Assembly: GCA_021776635.1 (NCBI GenBank)
Contig: JAJFFN010000035.1
Location: 186,001-250,000 of the forward strand
DNA from: Robiginitomaculum sp.
GTDB taxonomy: Bacteria > Pseudomonadota > Alphaproteobacteria > Caulobacterales > Maricaulaceae
Reading direction: 5' to 3'
Length of the DNA: 64,000 nucleotides
Part shown: piece by piece, positions 34,418 to 43,266 of the stretch
Position numbering within the stretch: position 1 is the stretch's first letter
Layout of the letters: the number at the start of each line of letters is the position of its first letter
Notes under the pieces: model-generated
The model's input: the letters and a program-made list of their open reading frames with translations, nothing else
Told to the model about the DNA's origin: nothing
Database searches by the model: none
Made by a program: the position numbers and the translations under genes

Positions 34418-35059
34418 ACCCGTTTTTTTATAGGAGATTAACCGGTCTGCTATGCTGCGGGGCGTTGAGGCGTGGGTGAAAACATCTACAAATTGACCCT
34501 TTGCATCCATAAAATATATTATACTGGAGTGATTATAAGTATAATCGGTAGCGCTGTCCGGGTCTTCTACTTTTTGGCCAATGACCTTGAAAGCACTCAT
34601 GGCTTGTTTGATTTGCTTAGGTGAGCCTGTAAGGCCAATAAGACCATCTGGAAAACCGTTATTGGTGACATATTGTGCCATTTTCTCAGGTGTATCTCGC
34701 TCAGAATCTATTGTTATAAATATTGGCTGGTAATAATCAGCGGCACTGCCGCTCATGGACAGTGCTGCGCCCATTTGTTGTAACGCAGTTGGGCAAACAT
34801 CCGGACAATACGCATAGCCAAAATAAATCAAGTGGGCTTTTCCGTGCAAGTCTTGGTCGGTTACCGTTTTTCCATTATGATCAACAAGCGTATAAGCGCC
34901 GCCTATTGCGGCTTTGCCGGATACTACAGTAACTTGCCCGCTTTGGGCTTTCGGTTTGTTGTTGTTCTGCGAGCATGCGCTCAAGAGAGCCACAGCCATA
35001 ACCAAGCTTAAAATATGGTTTGATTGTGTGACGATACGTCTTAAAATAATCCGTGACAT
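34412..35059 (-). CDS. SCO1/SenC family copper chaperone
   Basis: A 215-residue membrane-anchored periplasmic protein of the SCO family, which delivers copper to cytochrome c oxidase and can act as a thiol reductase. The N-terminal hydrophobic segment ends in LLSACSQ and may be a lipobox. The copper site is complete: CPDVCP (YFGYAYCPDVCPTALQQ) and the distal His in YNHSSIIYFMD. It is divergent from regB, matching the senC-reg linkage of purple bacteria. AGGAA stands 7 bases before the ATG. Confidence 0.93.
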   Translation of the reverse strand: MSRIILRRIVTQSNHILSLVMAVALLSACSQNNNKPKAQSGQVTVVSGKAAIGGAYTLVDHNGKTVTDQDLHGKAHLIYFGYAYCPDVCPTALQQMGAALSMSGSAADYYQPIFITIDSERDTPEKMAQYVTNNGFPDGLIGLTGSPKQIKQAMSAFKVIGQKVEDPDSATDYTYNHSSIIYFMDAKGQFVDVFTHASTPRSIADRLISYKKTGR

Positions 35060-35077
35060 TATTGGTTCCTTTATTAC

Positions 35078-35092
35078 CCTAGGTCCTGAGCC
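35078..35092. repeat. Dispersed GGTC-CTGACC-type motif (variant)
   Basis: CTAGGTCCTGAGCC, one base from the copy at 42160-42173, lies in the promoter region between the SCO gene and regB. Related copies are at 4097, 42160, 45721 and 47321. Confidence 0.5.
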
Positions 35093-35136
35093 AAGTCTGA
35101 TTTAGAGACTTATGACTTTAAGAGGCACAAAAAGCA

Positions 35137-36438
35137 ATGGAACCATATAGCTTATTTGATACACGAATGCGCGGTGATTTTTATAATACGGGGCAATTGC
35201 GGCGTTCAACCTTAATATCATTACGCTGGATGGCCGTTAGTGGGCAATTGGCTGCATTAATTATTGTATATTTCGTAATGAAATTCAATTTGCCGCTCTT
35301 AGCTTGTTTAGCCGTATTACTCATCAGTGTTGTTCTCAATACATTCATAACTTTTCTTGTCCCATTGGACAGGCGTGTAAGCAGCGCAGAAGCGGGGGCG
35401 CAACTTTTCTTTGATATTGCCGCCCTGTCTGCCCTTTTGTTTTTGACCGGCGGCATGCTGAACCCTTTTGCTCTCTTGTTGTTGGCACCTGTAGTTGTTT
35501 CTGCCAAAATTCTGGATATTGGTGTTTTTGTTTGCATGTTTGTTGCGGTAGCGGTTTTATCCTTGTTTTTATTGTTTTTTCATCTGCCTTTGCCTTGGTT
35601 TTCTGACGTGACCATTACCTTGCCTGAACTGTACCAATATGGCGCGTGGCTTGCTTTACAAGTCGGTATGTTGTTTACGTCAATATATACAAGGCGTGCA
35701 ACAGCTCAGACGAAACGCATAACCCAGGCTTTGGCTGTCACGGACGCCATATTAGCTCACGAGAAAAAACTATCAGCCTTGGGCGGTTTGGCTGCGGCGG
35801 CGGCGCATAAGCTTGGGACACCATTGTCTACAATCCAACTGGTTGCGAAGGAAATTTCCAATGTTGCAGACAAAGATAGCGAACTTGCCGAAGACGCAAA
35901 GCTGTTATTGTCACAGGCTGAGCAATGCCGCGAAATTTTACAAGAATTGGCCACGCGCGGGGATAAAGGGGATATCGTTCATGACACCATAAATTTGACG
36001 GCTCTGTTACAGGAAATTACGGATCCTTATGTTGGTTTTGGTGCACAGCTTTTCACGCAAATCATTCATCCCGAGACGGGCGAGACGTTGCCTATATTAA
36101 CGCGAAGGCCGGAATTTGTATATGGGTTGACCAATATAGTGGAAAACGCGGTCGACTTTGCCAAATCCGAAGTCAATGTTATTGGGACTTGGAATGATAA
36201 AACCGTATCCATAGAGGTCATAGACGATGGTCCGGGGTTTGCGTCTTCCGTCTTGGCAAAAGTCGGAGAGCCTTATATTTCTCACAGGCCAGAAAACCAA
36301 AAAACCGCGGGTGGTATGGGGTTAGGCGTTTTTATTGCTACAACTCTTGTTGGTCGGGCTGGCGGAAAAATCATTTTTTCCAATCGTAAAACAACCAATG
36401 GCGCCCGCGTGAAAATGTGCTGGCCTTTAGATAAATAA
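35137..36438 (+). CDS. regB: RegB/PrrB/ActS-type redox sensor histidine kinase
   Basis: A 433-residue membrane kinase with about six N-terminal transmembrane helices, including the quinone-binding heptapeptide GGMLNPF (105-111). The H-box HKLGTPLSTIQL has phospho-acceptor His224, and redox-active Cys264 is in EQCREIL, 40 residues later, the same spacing as His225/Cys265 in Rhodobacter RegB. The ATP-binding domain is complete (NIVENAVDFA, DDGPGF, GGMGLGVFI). It senses quinone redox state and phosphorylates RegA (established for the family). It is followed by regA and divergent from the SCO gene. Confidence 0.94.
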   Translation: MEPYSLFDTRMRGDFYNTGQLRRSTLISLRWMAVSGQLAALIIVYFVMKFNLPLLACLAVLLISVVLNTFITFLVPLDRRVSSAEAGAQLFFDIAALSALLFLTGGMLNPFALLLLAPVVVSAKILDIGVFVCMFVAVAVLSLFLLFFHLPLPWFSDVTITLPELYQYGAWLALQVGMLFTSIYTRRATAQTKRITQALAVTDAILAHEKKLSALGGLAAAAAHKLGTPLSTIQLVAKEISNVADKDSELAEDAKLLLSQAEQCREILQELATRGDKGDIVHDTINLTALLQEITDPYVGFGAQLFTQIIHPETGETLPILTRRPEFVYGLTNIVENAVDFAKSEVNVIGTWNDKTVSIEVIDDGPGFASSVLAKVGEPYISHRPENQKTAGGMGLGVFIATTLVGRAGGKIIFSNRKTTNGARVKMCWPLDK

Positions 36439-36537
36439 GTCGAATAAAAATGGCTTGCGCTTGCCTTAAAATAACCCTTTATTCACTAGTGAGAGTTTTA
36501 TACACTTTACCTGTAAAAATATTTAAAGGGGAGCAGC

Positions 36538-37086
36538 GTGCAAGCAGCCTACGACATTCCTGACGATAATATCCTGATGGTTTTAGAGGACAATCAGACG
36601 TTTCGCATCCGCCTAGGACGAGCGCTAACGGCTCGTGGTTTTGATGTTGTCCTTGCGGAAAGTGTGGCCGAAGCAACGGCAATCGTAAAATCCAAGCCGC
36701 CTGCATTTGCTGTGATTGACATGCGCCTAAATGATGGGAGCGGTTTGGATATTGTTGGGATGTTGCATGAAGAGCGCCCTGATTGTAAAATGGTAATGTT
36801 GACCGGTTACGGTAATCTAACAACGGCAGTTGCTGCGATTAAGAGCGGCGCGGTGGATTATCTTGCCAAGCCAGCGGATGCTGATGATGTCACAAAAGCC
36901 CTTTTGGCGCAAAATGACGCGCACCCCGCTCCGCCAGAAAACCCAATGTCCGCAGACCGCGTGCGGTGGGAGCATATTCAGCGTGTCTATGAGCTGTGCG
37001 ATAAAAACGTATCGGAAACCGCTAGGCGTCTCAATATGCACCGCAGGACATTACAAAGGATCATGGCCAAACGCGCTCCAAAATAA
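36538..37086 (+). CDS. regA: RegA/PrrA/ActR-type response regulator
   Basis: A 182-residue global redox regulator controlling respiration, carbon and energy genes in relatives. The receiver domain (residues 12-130) has acidic pocket LEDN, Asp61 in VIDMRLNDGSGL and the lysine in DYLAKPADAD. The C-terminal Fis-type helix-turn-helix (NVSETARRLNMHRRTLQRIM) is highly conserved in the family. It starts with GTG behind GGGGAG. It lies 99 bases after regB on the same strand and is convergent with divL. Confidence 0.94.
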   Translation: MQAAYDIPDDNILMVLEDNQTFRIRLGRALTARGFDVVLAESVAEATAIVKSKPPAFAVIDMRLNDGSGLDIVGMLHEERPDCKMVMLTGYGNLTTAVAAIKSGAVDYLAKPADADDVTKALLAQNDAHPAPPENPMSADRVRWEHIQRVYELCDKNVSETARRLNMHRRTLQRIMAKRAPK

Positions 37087-37093
37087 GCTGGCT

Positions 37094-39538
37094 CTAAAAG
37101 CTTAATTCGGGTTCTGCGCCTTCCAATATAGCTTCTCTTGGAAGGTGGCAGATTATATGTGTCCCTGTGCCTTCTTCGCTCTCTAGTTCAATCCAGCCTC
37201 CGTGGCGCGTTACGAAGCGTTCAACTAAAGCTAATCCGAGGCCAGCCCCTCCGCGCGAAGATTGGAAACTTTCAAAGACTTGTGGCTGCTTTTCAGGCGG
37301 AATGCCTACACCGTTGTCTATAACCCAAATGGCAATACTATTTCCTTCATTTGATGCGCCCAATTCTACGCGGCCACCAGGTTTGGTGAACCTAAGGCCG
37401 TTTGAAAGTAAATTATAGATGATCTGCACAATACGCGTCTCGTCGGCGCGAATTACACCGATGTCCTCAGGGCAGGCGAAAACCAATTCAATATTGTTTT
37501 CTTCTGCTTTACCAGCAACAAATGAAAGCGCATCTTCAAGCAAATCATAAACCTCTACGTCGCCAAGCTCCAAATCAATGGTGTCGGCTTCGATAGCTGA
37601 AAAATCTAAAATGTCGCTAATCGTACGCGTCAGGTCTTCGGCAGCACTTTGAATGGCAAATACATATTCCGCTTGTTTATCGTCGAGTTCCCCAGCGGCG
37701 CCAGATTGTAACAGCTCGCTATAGCCAGAAATCGTGGTGAGCGGTGTGCGTAATTGATAACTGACATGACTGACGAATTCTGTTTTTAAACGGTCAGCTG
37801 CTTCCATGGCCTCAGCGCGTTCACGAAGCGCGGCTTCGGTGTGCCTTGAACTGGTGACGTCCTCCCAGGCGATCATGGTCGCACCGTCCGGCAGAGGTCT
37901 GGATAAAAATGTCAATATGGTGTCATCGCTCCGGTTGATCTCTCCATGGACATGGCGGCGCGCTTCTGGGGAAGGATCCGTTGTGCGTGAATGCATGTTC
38001 TGCCAAAACTCGCGGTCATGATAAAGTCCAAGGAACAAAGGTGTTAAATCACGAAAACGCGGTTCGTCCTTCAGTGCCTTTTCAGGTAATTTCCACATGT
38101 CCTCAAAAGCTGCATTGTACATCTTCAAGCGCCCGTCTGGGCCAAATACGGCAACGCCTTCTGTTAATTTGTCCAAAGTTGCCGTTTGTACGTTGATTTG
38201 GGTGTTAAAACGACTTTGCATGATCATTTGATCGGTAATGTCACCGAACAACAAGCTGATGCCGCCTTGCGGATCGCGCATGCGAACTAACCGCAGTTCG
38301 CGACCATCTGGCATACTCCAAAGCTCGTCTGGCATTTCGTCCGGCCAATCTGTATAATAAGCTATTTCTGCTTCTTGCCATTCTCGGAAGTCCGGTTGTT
38401 CTGGCAAACGGCGTTTTTCGCGAAGATGATTTAACCATTCTTTATGAGACGGCCTTTCACGAAACCAGTTTTCGTCAAGGGCAAACATTTTGGCAAAAGC
38501 ATGATTGTGAAAATTCATACGCTTGTCGGCGCCAAAAATCACCACGGCTTCACCCATATTATTCAATGTCTCATCGTGAGCGCGAATATGTCGTTTTAAC
38601 GCGGCACGTAAATTTTCTGCTTCCGAAGCGTCAATCGCCATGCCAGCAACGCCGCCAGATACCGGAAACATAGAGATCAAAGAAGATGTGTGGGTGCCAC
38701 TTAAAACAAGCGGGCGCACATCTTTAATATTGGCATTTTTCTCGATAGCCCTTTTAGCTTGTTTTTCGCATTGGTCATCTAGAAAAATTTGTCCATCGAT
38801 TATTTCGTGCAGCCCGCCAGCACCTACGGCATCAATATAGGTAGTATTGGCCCAAACAATGCGGCCACCACCGCTCAACCGCCACATTGGGAAAGGCGCC
38901 TTGCCCATGATCTCCGCGATTGCAATTGGGTCAGATAAGGCCGTTAGCTTTTCTTTGTCAAATTTTGTAATCGCCGCTTTTTCGTCGCCCGCTTGAATGG
39001 AGGCATCCTCTAGCCATAGGACAACTTGGGCACCAGCAACATTGCCGTCGGCTTCGATTAATTTATTTCCAGGCAAGGCAATTGAAGCGGAAAATGCAAC
39101 ACCATGTGTTCGCAACTTACCAATCAATTTGCGTAATGTACTGTTCGTTCCATCGCTAGAAATAGTATTATGGTCGGCAAGCCCAGCGAGTAAATTGCGG
39201 GCAAATGCTTTGGGTTTGCCAGGCTCTGCAAACCTGACCAATGAAGCCAGTGCCGCGGTTGAGCCGTAAACCGTAGGTTCGCCCCAATCATCGTTTGGGC
39301 CTGTTACAGGGTTGGGCATTTTTTCTGACCATACTAAAACAAGGCCAGTATATGCCGCAAATACGGTTTCCATCCGCGCGAGCTTTTGGTCAAGTTCTGA
39401 TGCCCGTTTGCGCCAACGGGCTATGGCAACGTGCCGGCCTGCACTGGAACGCATAAATGCAAACGCAATGATGATTGCAAATGCCACTGAACCACCTGTT
39501 ACAATCAGTGCCAACATATCCAAATTTGCCGAATTCAA
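37094..39538 (-). CDS. divL: DivL-type atypical sensor kinase (tyrosine H-box)
   Basis: DivL controls the CckA-ChpT-CtrA phosphorelay during the cell cycle. The 814-residue protein has one N-terminal membrane helix (about 9-28) and a coiled segment. Three PAS-like domains follow (about 215-310, 325-435 and 455-565). The phospho-acceptor region reads FVSHVSYQLRTPLTTI, with Tyr594 where other kinases have histidine, the hallmark of DivL. The ATPase domain (NLLSNGLRFTKPGG, DNGVGIPPEKQ, GGAGLGLALV) looks intact. It is slightly longer than Caulobacter DivL (about 770). With chpT at 20 kb, two parts of the CtrA pathway are in this window. Confidence 0.9.
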   Translation of the reverse strand: MNSANLDMLALIVTGGSVAFAIIIAFAFMRSSAGRHVAIARWRKRASELDQKLARMETVFAAYTGLVLVWSEKMPNPVTGPNDDWGEPTVYGSTAALASLVRFAEPGKPKAFARNLLAGLADHNTISSDGTNSTLRKLIGKLRTHGVAFSASIALPGNKLIEADGNVAGAQVVLWLEDASIQAGDEKAAITKFDKEKLTALSDPIAIAEIMGKAPFPMWRLSGGGRIVWANTTYIDAVGAGGLHEIIDGQIFLDDQCEKQAKRAIEKNANIKDVRPLVLSGTHTSSLISMFPVSGGVAGMAIDASEAENLRAALKRHIRAHDETLNNMGEAVVIFGADKRMNFHNHAFAKMFALDENWFRERPSHKEWLNHLREKRRLPEQPDFREWQEAEIAYYTDWPDEMPDELWSMPDGRELRLVRMRDPQGGISLLFGDITDQMIMQSRFNTQINVQTATLDKLTEGVAVFGPDGRLKMYNAAFEDMWKLPEKALKDEPRFRDLTPLFLGLYHDREFWQNMHSRTTDPSPEARRHVHGEINRSDDTILTFLSRPLPDGATMIAWEDVTSSRHTEAALRERAEAMEAADRLKTEFVSHVSYQLRTPLTTISGYSELLQSGAAGELDDKQAEYVFAIQSAAEDLTRTISDILDFSAIEADTIDLELGDVEVYDLLEDALSFVAGKAEENNIELVFACPEDIGVIRADETRIVQIIYNLLSNGLRFTKPGGRVELGASNEGNSIAIWVIDNGVGIPPEKQPQVFESFQSSRGGAGLGLALVERFVTRHGGWIELESEEGTGTHIICHLPREAILEGAEPELSF

Positions 39539-39657
39539 TTTGAGATCTACTTCCTTGAGTTGCTTACAAGTATGACATAGCCCGACAGAACAGGCTTGGC
39601 TATTAGAAATGAGCGCTCTCTAAAATCAATAAGTTTGAAAGGACAAACTTGATAGGG

Positions 39658-40038
39658 TTAACCCATTTTACCCATACCCAGAACAAATCCTGAAATATAT
39701 GAAATCATCCAGACACTCCAGACAAATAAAGACAATTTATGAAAGTTGATCAAGGCGTGTTCTTGTGCGCGTTTAATGACATGTACCGCCCAAACGAAAT
39801 GGATTGTCATAAGACCCAAGCTGAGAAAACCCATAATAGAGTGGGGTGTCCAGACCAGGCCGCCGACTTCAATATATGTTAAAACGGTAGCAAGTGCATC
39901 TACGCTAACGCCGCAAGCGAACATATAAACATGCCAGTGTTTTAGTCGCCGCGCAGCTTTTTCCGCCCAAATACCCCATGTGTAAAACACCATCGCAATC
40001 GTAAATAAAATTACAGCAGTAAGTAAGAGTGGGCTCAT
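39658..40038 (-). CDS. HsmA-like (TIGR03987-type) small membrane protein
   Basis: A 126-residue protein with four predicted transmembrane helices: LLLTAVILFTIAMVFYTWGIWAE, HVYMFACGVSVDALATVLTY, SIMGFLSLGLMTIHFVWAVHV and LFVWSVWMISYISGFVLGM. The pattern matches the HsmA/TIGR03987 family as I recall it; the function is unclear. I start at the ATG at 40038, where the family begins (MSPLLLTA); the frame extends to 40143 but with unrelated residues. No ribosome site is clear. Confidence 0.7.
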   Translation of the reverse strand: MSPLLLTAVILFTIAMVFYTWGIWAEKAARRLKHWHVYMFACGVSVDALATVLTYIEVGGLVWTPHSIMGFLSLGLMTIHFVWAVHVIKRAQEHALINFHKLSLFVWSVWMISYISGFVLGMGKMG

Positions 40039-40190
40039 ATGTGTAGATATAGGCACTTTTTTACCAGTTGCATCCGCTAAATCGTCGCAGGGATGTAACT
40101 GGGACAACCCCTTTCTTTTTAACAAACGTAAGCTTGCTTTCACCTCATTACTCTTTAGACAGCCGGTAGATAAATCTAACGGTGATCAGA

Positions 40191-41366
40191 ATGAATGCAT
40201 ATGATGTCATTATCATTGGTGCTGGTGCGGCGGGCATGATGTGCGGCGCAAATGCGGGTGCACGGGGTCGCTCCGTATTGCTGATTGATAGTGCCGTTTC
40301 TGCGGGCGAGAAAATTCGGATATCGGGCGGCGGACGGTGTAACTTTACCAATCTTCATTGTGGCCCTGAAAATTTTGTTTCTCAAAACAAGCATTTTTGC
40401 AAATCAGCTTTGGCCAGCTACACACCAGACAATTTTATTAAACTGGTGAAAAAATATAAAATCAAATTTCACGAAAAAGAAAAAGGTCAGTTGTTTTGTG
40501 ATGAAAGTGCCAACAAAATAATAGGCATGCTGCGCAGTGAATGCCAAAAGGTAGGCAATCAATTCAAATTCGAGACCGATGTCTTGGATATAAAAAAAGA
40601 GGACACCGGATTTATCATCACCACTTCCAAAGCTTCTTGGCGTTGTGCCAAACTTGTTATTGCCACAGGCGGGCCCAGTATCCCTAAAATGGGCGCGACG
40701 GGTTACGGCTATAAAGTGGCGAAGCAATTTGGCTTGAGTATCATTGAACCAATACCAGCACTCGTTCCGCTTACCTTCACTGACGGGTTTAAAGCAGATC
40801 TAAAAGAATTATCTGGAACGAGTATAAATGTATTCGTCAAACACGGAAAAACCGTATTTGAAGATGCGCTATTATTTACGCACAGAGGCTTGTCAGGCCC
40901 TGCGATTTTGCAAATATCGACCTATTGGCAAGCAGGCGACGATATAATGATTAACCTTGTTACCCATACCGATATGTTTGCGCGGCTTAAGCAAGCGCGA
41001 ACGGAAAACCCGAAACAAAGCCCCGCCGTTTTTCTATCACAATTTATGCCGAGAAATTTGGCCGATTATCTGACTAAAAATATTTCGCAGAAACGGCTTG
41101 CTGATATGAGCGATAAAACAATTGCCGCGCTCAGCCACAACATACACCAATGGCAAATGAAACCTGCTGGTAGCGAAGGATTTCGCAAGGCAGAAGTAAC
41201 AAGAGGGGGTGTAGATACCAAAGAATTGTCCTCTAAGACATTTGAAGTGCGGTCCGTGCCAGGTCTGTATTTTATAGGTGAAGTGGTAGATGTGACGGGG
41301 CATTTGGGGGGCCATAATTTTCAGTGGGCGTGGGCCAGCGGTTTTGCCTGCGGAGCCGATTGTTAA
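40191..41366 (+). CDS. HI0933/YhiN family FAD-dependent oxidoreductase
   Basis: A 391-residue flavoprotein: Rossmann FAD-binding start YDVIIIGAGAAGMMCGANAG, then the family signature SGGGRCNFTN, and the C-terminal LYFIGEVVDVTGHLGGHNFQWAWASGF. Members are predicted oxidoreductases of unknown substrate. I chose the ATG at 40191 with GGTGA 5 bases before it; a GTG at 40182 would add three residues. Confidence 0.9.
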   Translation: MNAYDVIIIGAGAAGMMCGANAGARGRSVLLIDSAVSAGEKIRISGGGRCNFTNLHCGPENFVSQNKHFCKSALASYTPDNFIKLVKKYKIKFHEKEKGQLFCDESANKIIGMLRSECQKVGNQFKFETDVLDIKKEDTGFIITTSKASWRCAKLVIATGGPSIPKMGATGYGYKVAKQFGLSIIEPIPALVPLTFTDGFKADLKELSGTSINVFVKHGKTVFEDALLFTHRGLSGPAILQISTYWQAGDDIMINLVTHTDMFARLKQARTENPKQSPAVFLSQFMPRNLADYLTKNISQKRLADMSDKTIAALSHNIHQWQMKPAGSEGFRKAEVTRGGVDTKELSSKTFEVRSVPGLYFIGEVVDVTGHLGGHNFQWAWASGFACGADC

Positions 41367-41484
41367 GCGGGACAAATTGTGAAGTGGAGTAAATTGTAGA
41401 AACGTGTTTTGCGTAAATCAACATGACTGCATTTTAACGGTAGCAGTGGTTGCGCTTGCGCCTGCAGAGTACTAAATAGCTTTT

Positions 41485-42159
41485 GTGAATAACATATTGA
41501 TGATAAGCGCGGTGTTTGTCGCAGGCTATTCGTACACTGCTAATGCTGCGAATATGGACTTTGATGTCAAGCATGAAAGCTGTCTTGAAAAAATATCAGT
41601 AGATGCAGAAGAGGCCTATGAAGACGCCATGGTTTGGCAATCCGAAGGCGGTGGACGTCGTGCCCGACACTGTGTTGCTATCGCTTTAGCGACTTTAGGG
41701 CATCCTGGCGAAGCAGCGTCACGGCTTGAAAAAATTGCCACGTCGCCGGACGGCGGGACGCCTGAAATGCGTGCCGGGTTTTATGCGCAGGCCGCTGATT
41801 TATGGTTAAAAGCAGACGAGCCGACCAAAGCGCATGATGCCGCCAGTGCTGGTTTGGAGAAAGCACGTAGTCATCTTGATTTACGTATTGTCCGCGCGCG
41901 TGTCTATGGGGCAATGGGGCATTGGGATTACGCGTTAACGGAGCTCACTTCAGCATTGGCATTTCATCCAGATAATGCCAATGCCTTGCGCGCGCGGGCC
42001 GGTGTGTATTTACAGCAAAACGAGTTGGACTTGGCAAAGAAGGATATCGAAGACGCGGTGAAGGCAGACGGTACAAATATAGAGACATTGTTGTTACGCG
42101 GAAAAATCAACGAAACCATTCGTATTGGTGCGCCGCTCGCCATAGAAATTGAAAATTAA
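41485..42159 (+). CDS. Exported TPR-repeat protein
   Basis: A 224-residue protein with an N-terminal signal (ILMISAVFVAGYSYTANA) and five or so helical TPR-like repeats (HCVAIALATLGHPGEAASRL, MRAGFYAQAADLWLKADEPTKAH, VRARVYGAMGHWDYALTEL, RARAGVYLQQNELDLAKKDI). It begins with GTG; an ATG at 41500 is a possible alternative. It ends at a hairpin shared with the convergent queG. It is probably a protein-interaction or envelope factor; nothing more specific is visible. Confidence 0.78.
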   Translation: MNNILMISAVFVAGYSYTANAANMDFDVKHESCLEKISVDAEEAYEDAMVWQSEGGGRRARHCVAIALATLGHPGEAASRLEKIATSPDGGTPEMRAGFYAQAADLWLKADEPTKAHDAASAGLEKARSHLDLRIVRARVYGAMGHWDYALTELTSALAFHPDNANALRARAGVYLQQNELDLAKKDIEDAVKADGTNIETLLLRGKINETIRIGAPLAIEIEN

Positions 42160-42207
42160 CTAGGTCCTGACCCTTGAGCATTTCTTCATAAGAAAAATGC
42201 TCTAGCG
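42160..42207. repeat. GGTC-CTGACC motif and hairpin between convergent genes
   Basis: The segment starts with CTAGGTCCTGACCC (42160-42173, a dispersed motif). It continues as an imperfect hairpin GAGCATTTCTT/AAGAAAAATGCTC (42176-42186 and 42190-42202) and ends with the 14-base repeat AAAATGCTCTAGCG also found at 34404. The hairpin should terminate both convergent genes, and the queG stop codon lies within it. Confidence 0.7.
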
Positions 42208-43248
42208 CATCGAGACTTTATTTAGACGGTGCAGTGCCCACTGTGCAGCATCGGAGATTACAGGGTTTTCATCTGTAGTATGAGATTGCGCAGCACTGAT
42301 TAATGTTGTGTCTGCGGAATTACCAATTGCATATAAAACATTGCGAATAAACTGGTCGCGGCCTATGCGTTTTATTGCAGAGCCAGAAAACCTGCTGCGG
42401 AATTCTTGGTCGTTTAGCGTGGCAAGTTCAGCCAAAGCCGGCGCGTTTAAATCGTCTCGGGCTTGTAGTTTTGCTTCGCGCGCCGTTTGTGCAAATTTAT
42501 TCCACGGACAGACGGCCAGGCAATCATCACACCCATAAATCCGGTTACCAAGTTTTGCGCGTAATTCCAAGTCAACCTTGCCTTTAAATTCAATGGTTAA
42601 ATAGGAAATACATTTACGGGCATCAATCTGGTAAGGGTTCGGAAATGCATCCGTTGGACAAATATCCAGGCAAAGCTGGCAAGAACCGCAATCTCCTGTA
42701 TGGAGTGGTGTAGGCGTAAGTTCTTCTGCGCTTAAGATAACACCTAAAAACAACCATGAGCCAAACTCTCTACTGACAAGGTTAGTATGTTTGCCTTGCC
42801 AACCAAGTCCTGCTGCCGCTGCCAATGGTTTTTCCATTAAAGGGGTTGTGTCGACAAATACTTTTACGTCTTTGCCAGTATCGCGGGCCAACAACCCCGC
42901 CAGTTCCTTAAGGCGTCCTTTAATAAGGCCGTGATAATCCTTATTGCGGGCATAGACGGAAATCGTAGCCTTATCTTTGTGTGCGAGAGATTTGAGTGGG
43001 TCACTGTCCGGCCCGTAATTCATACCTAATACAAGTGCAGATTTGGCGTCGGGCCAAAGATTATGCGGATGTGAACGCCGCGGCGCCGTCTGTTCTAACC
43101 AAGCCATTGTTCCGTGGTGTTTATGCTTGATATATTTAAAAAACCGGTCACCGTGATGCGTGCTAAAATCATCTATATCAACGATATTGTAGGTGGAAAA
43201 GCCAAGAGAAGATATGCGCGCGACTATGGATTTTGAAAGTGTAGTCAC
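42202..43248 (-). CDS. queG: Epoxyqueuosine reductase QueG
   Basis: QueG reduces epoxyqueuosine to queuosine in tRNA using cobalamin and two [4Fe-4S] clusters. The 348 residues show the cofactor-binding N-terminal region (LGMNYGPDS, VDTTPLMEKPLAAAAGLGWQGKHTNLVS) and the cysteine clusters CGSCQLCLDICP and CDDCLAVCPWNKFA, all intact. The C terminus is HEAT-like. It starts with GTG at 43248, AAGGA 7 bases ahead. It follows the GST gene by 18 bases. Confidence 0.95.
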   Translation of the reverse strand: MTTLSKSIVARISSLGFSTYNIVDIDDFSTHHGDRFFKYIKHKHHGTMAWLEQTAPRRSHPHNLWPDAKSALVLGMNYGPDSDPLKSLAHKDKATISVYARNKDYHGLIKGRLKELAGLLARDTGKDVKVFVDTTPLMEKPLAAAAGLGWQGKHTNLVSREFGSWLFLGVILSAEELTPTPLHTGDCGSCQLCLDICPTDAFPNPYQIDARKCISYLTIEFKGKVDLELRAKLGNRIYGCDDCLAVCPWNKFAQTAREAKLQARDDLNAPALAELATLNDQEFRSRFSGSAIKRIGRDQFIRNVLYAIGNSADTTLISAAQSHTTDENPVISDAAQWALHRLNKVSMR

Positions 43249-43266
43249 ACATATGTCCTTATTTGG

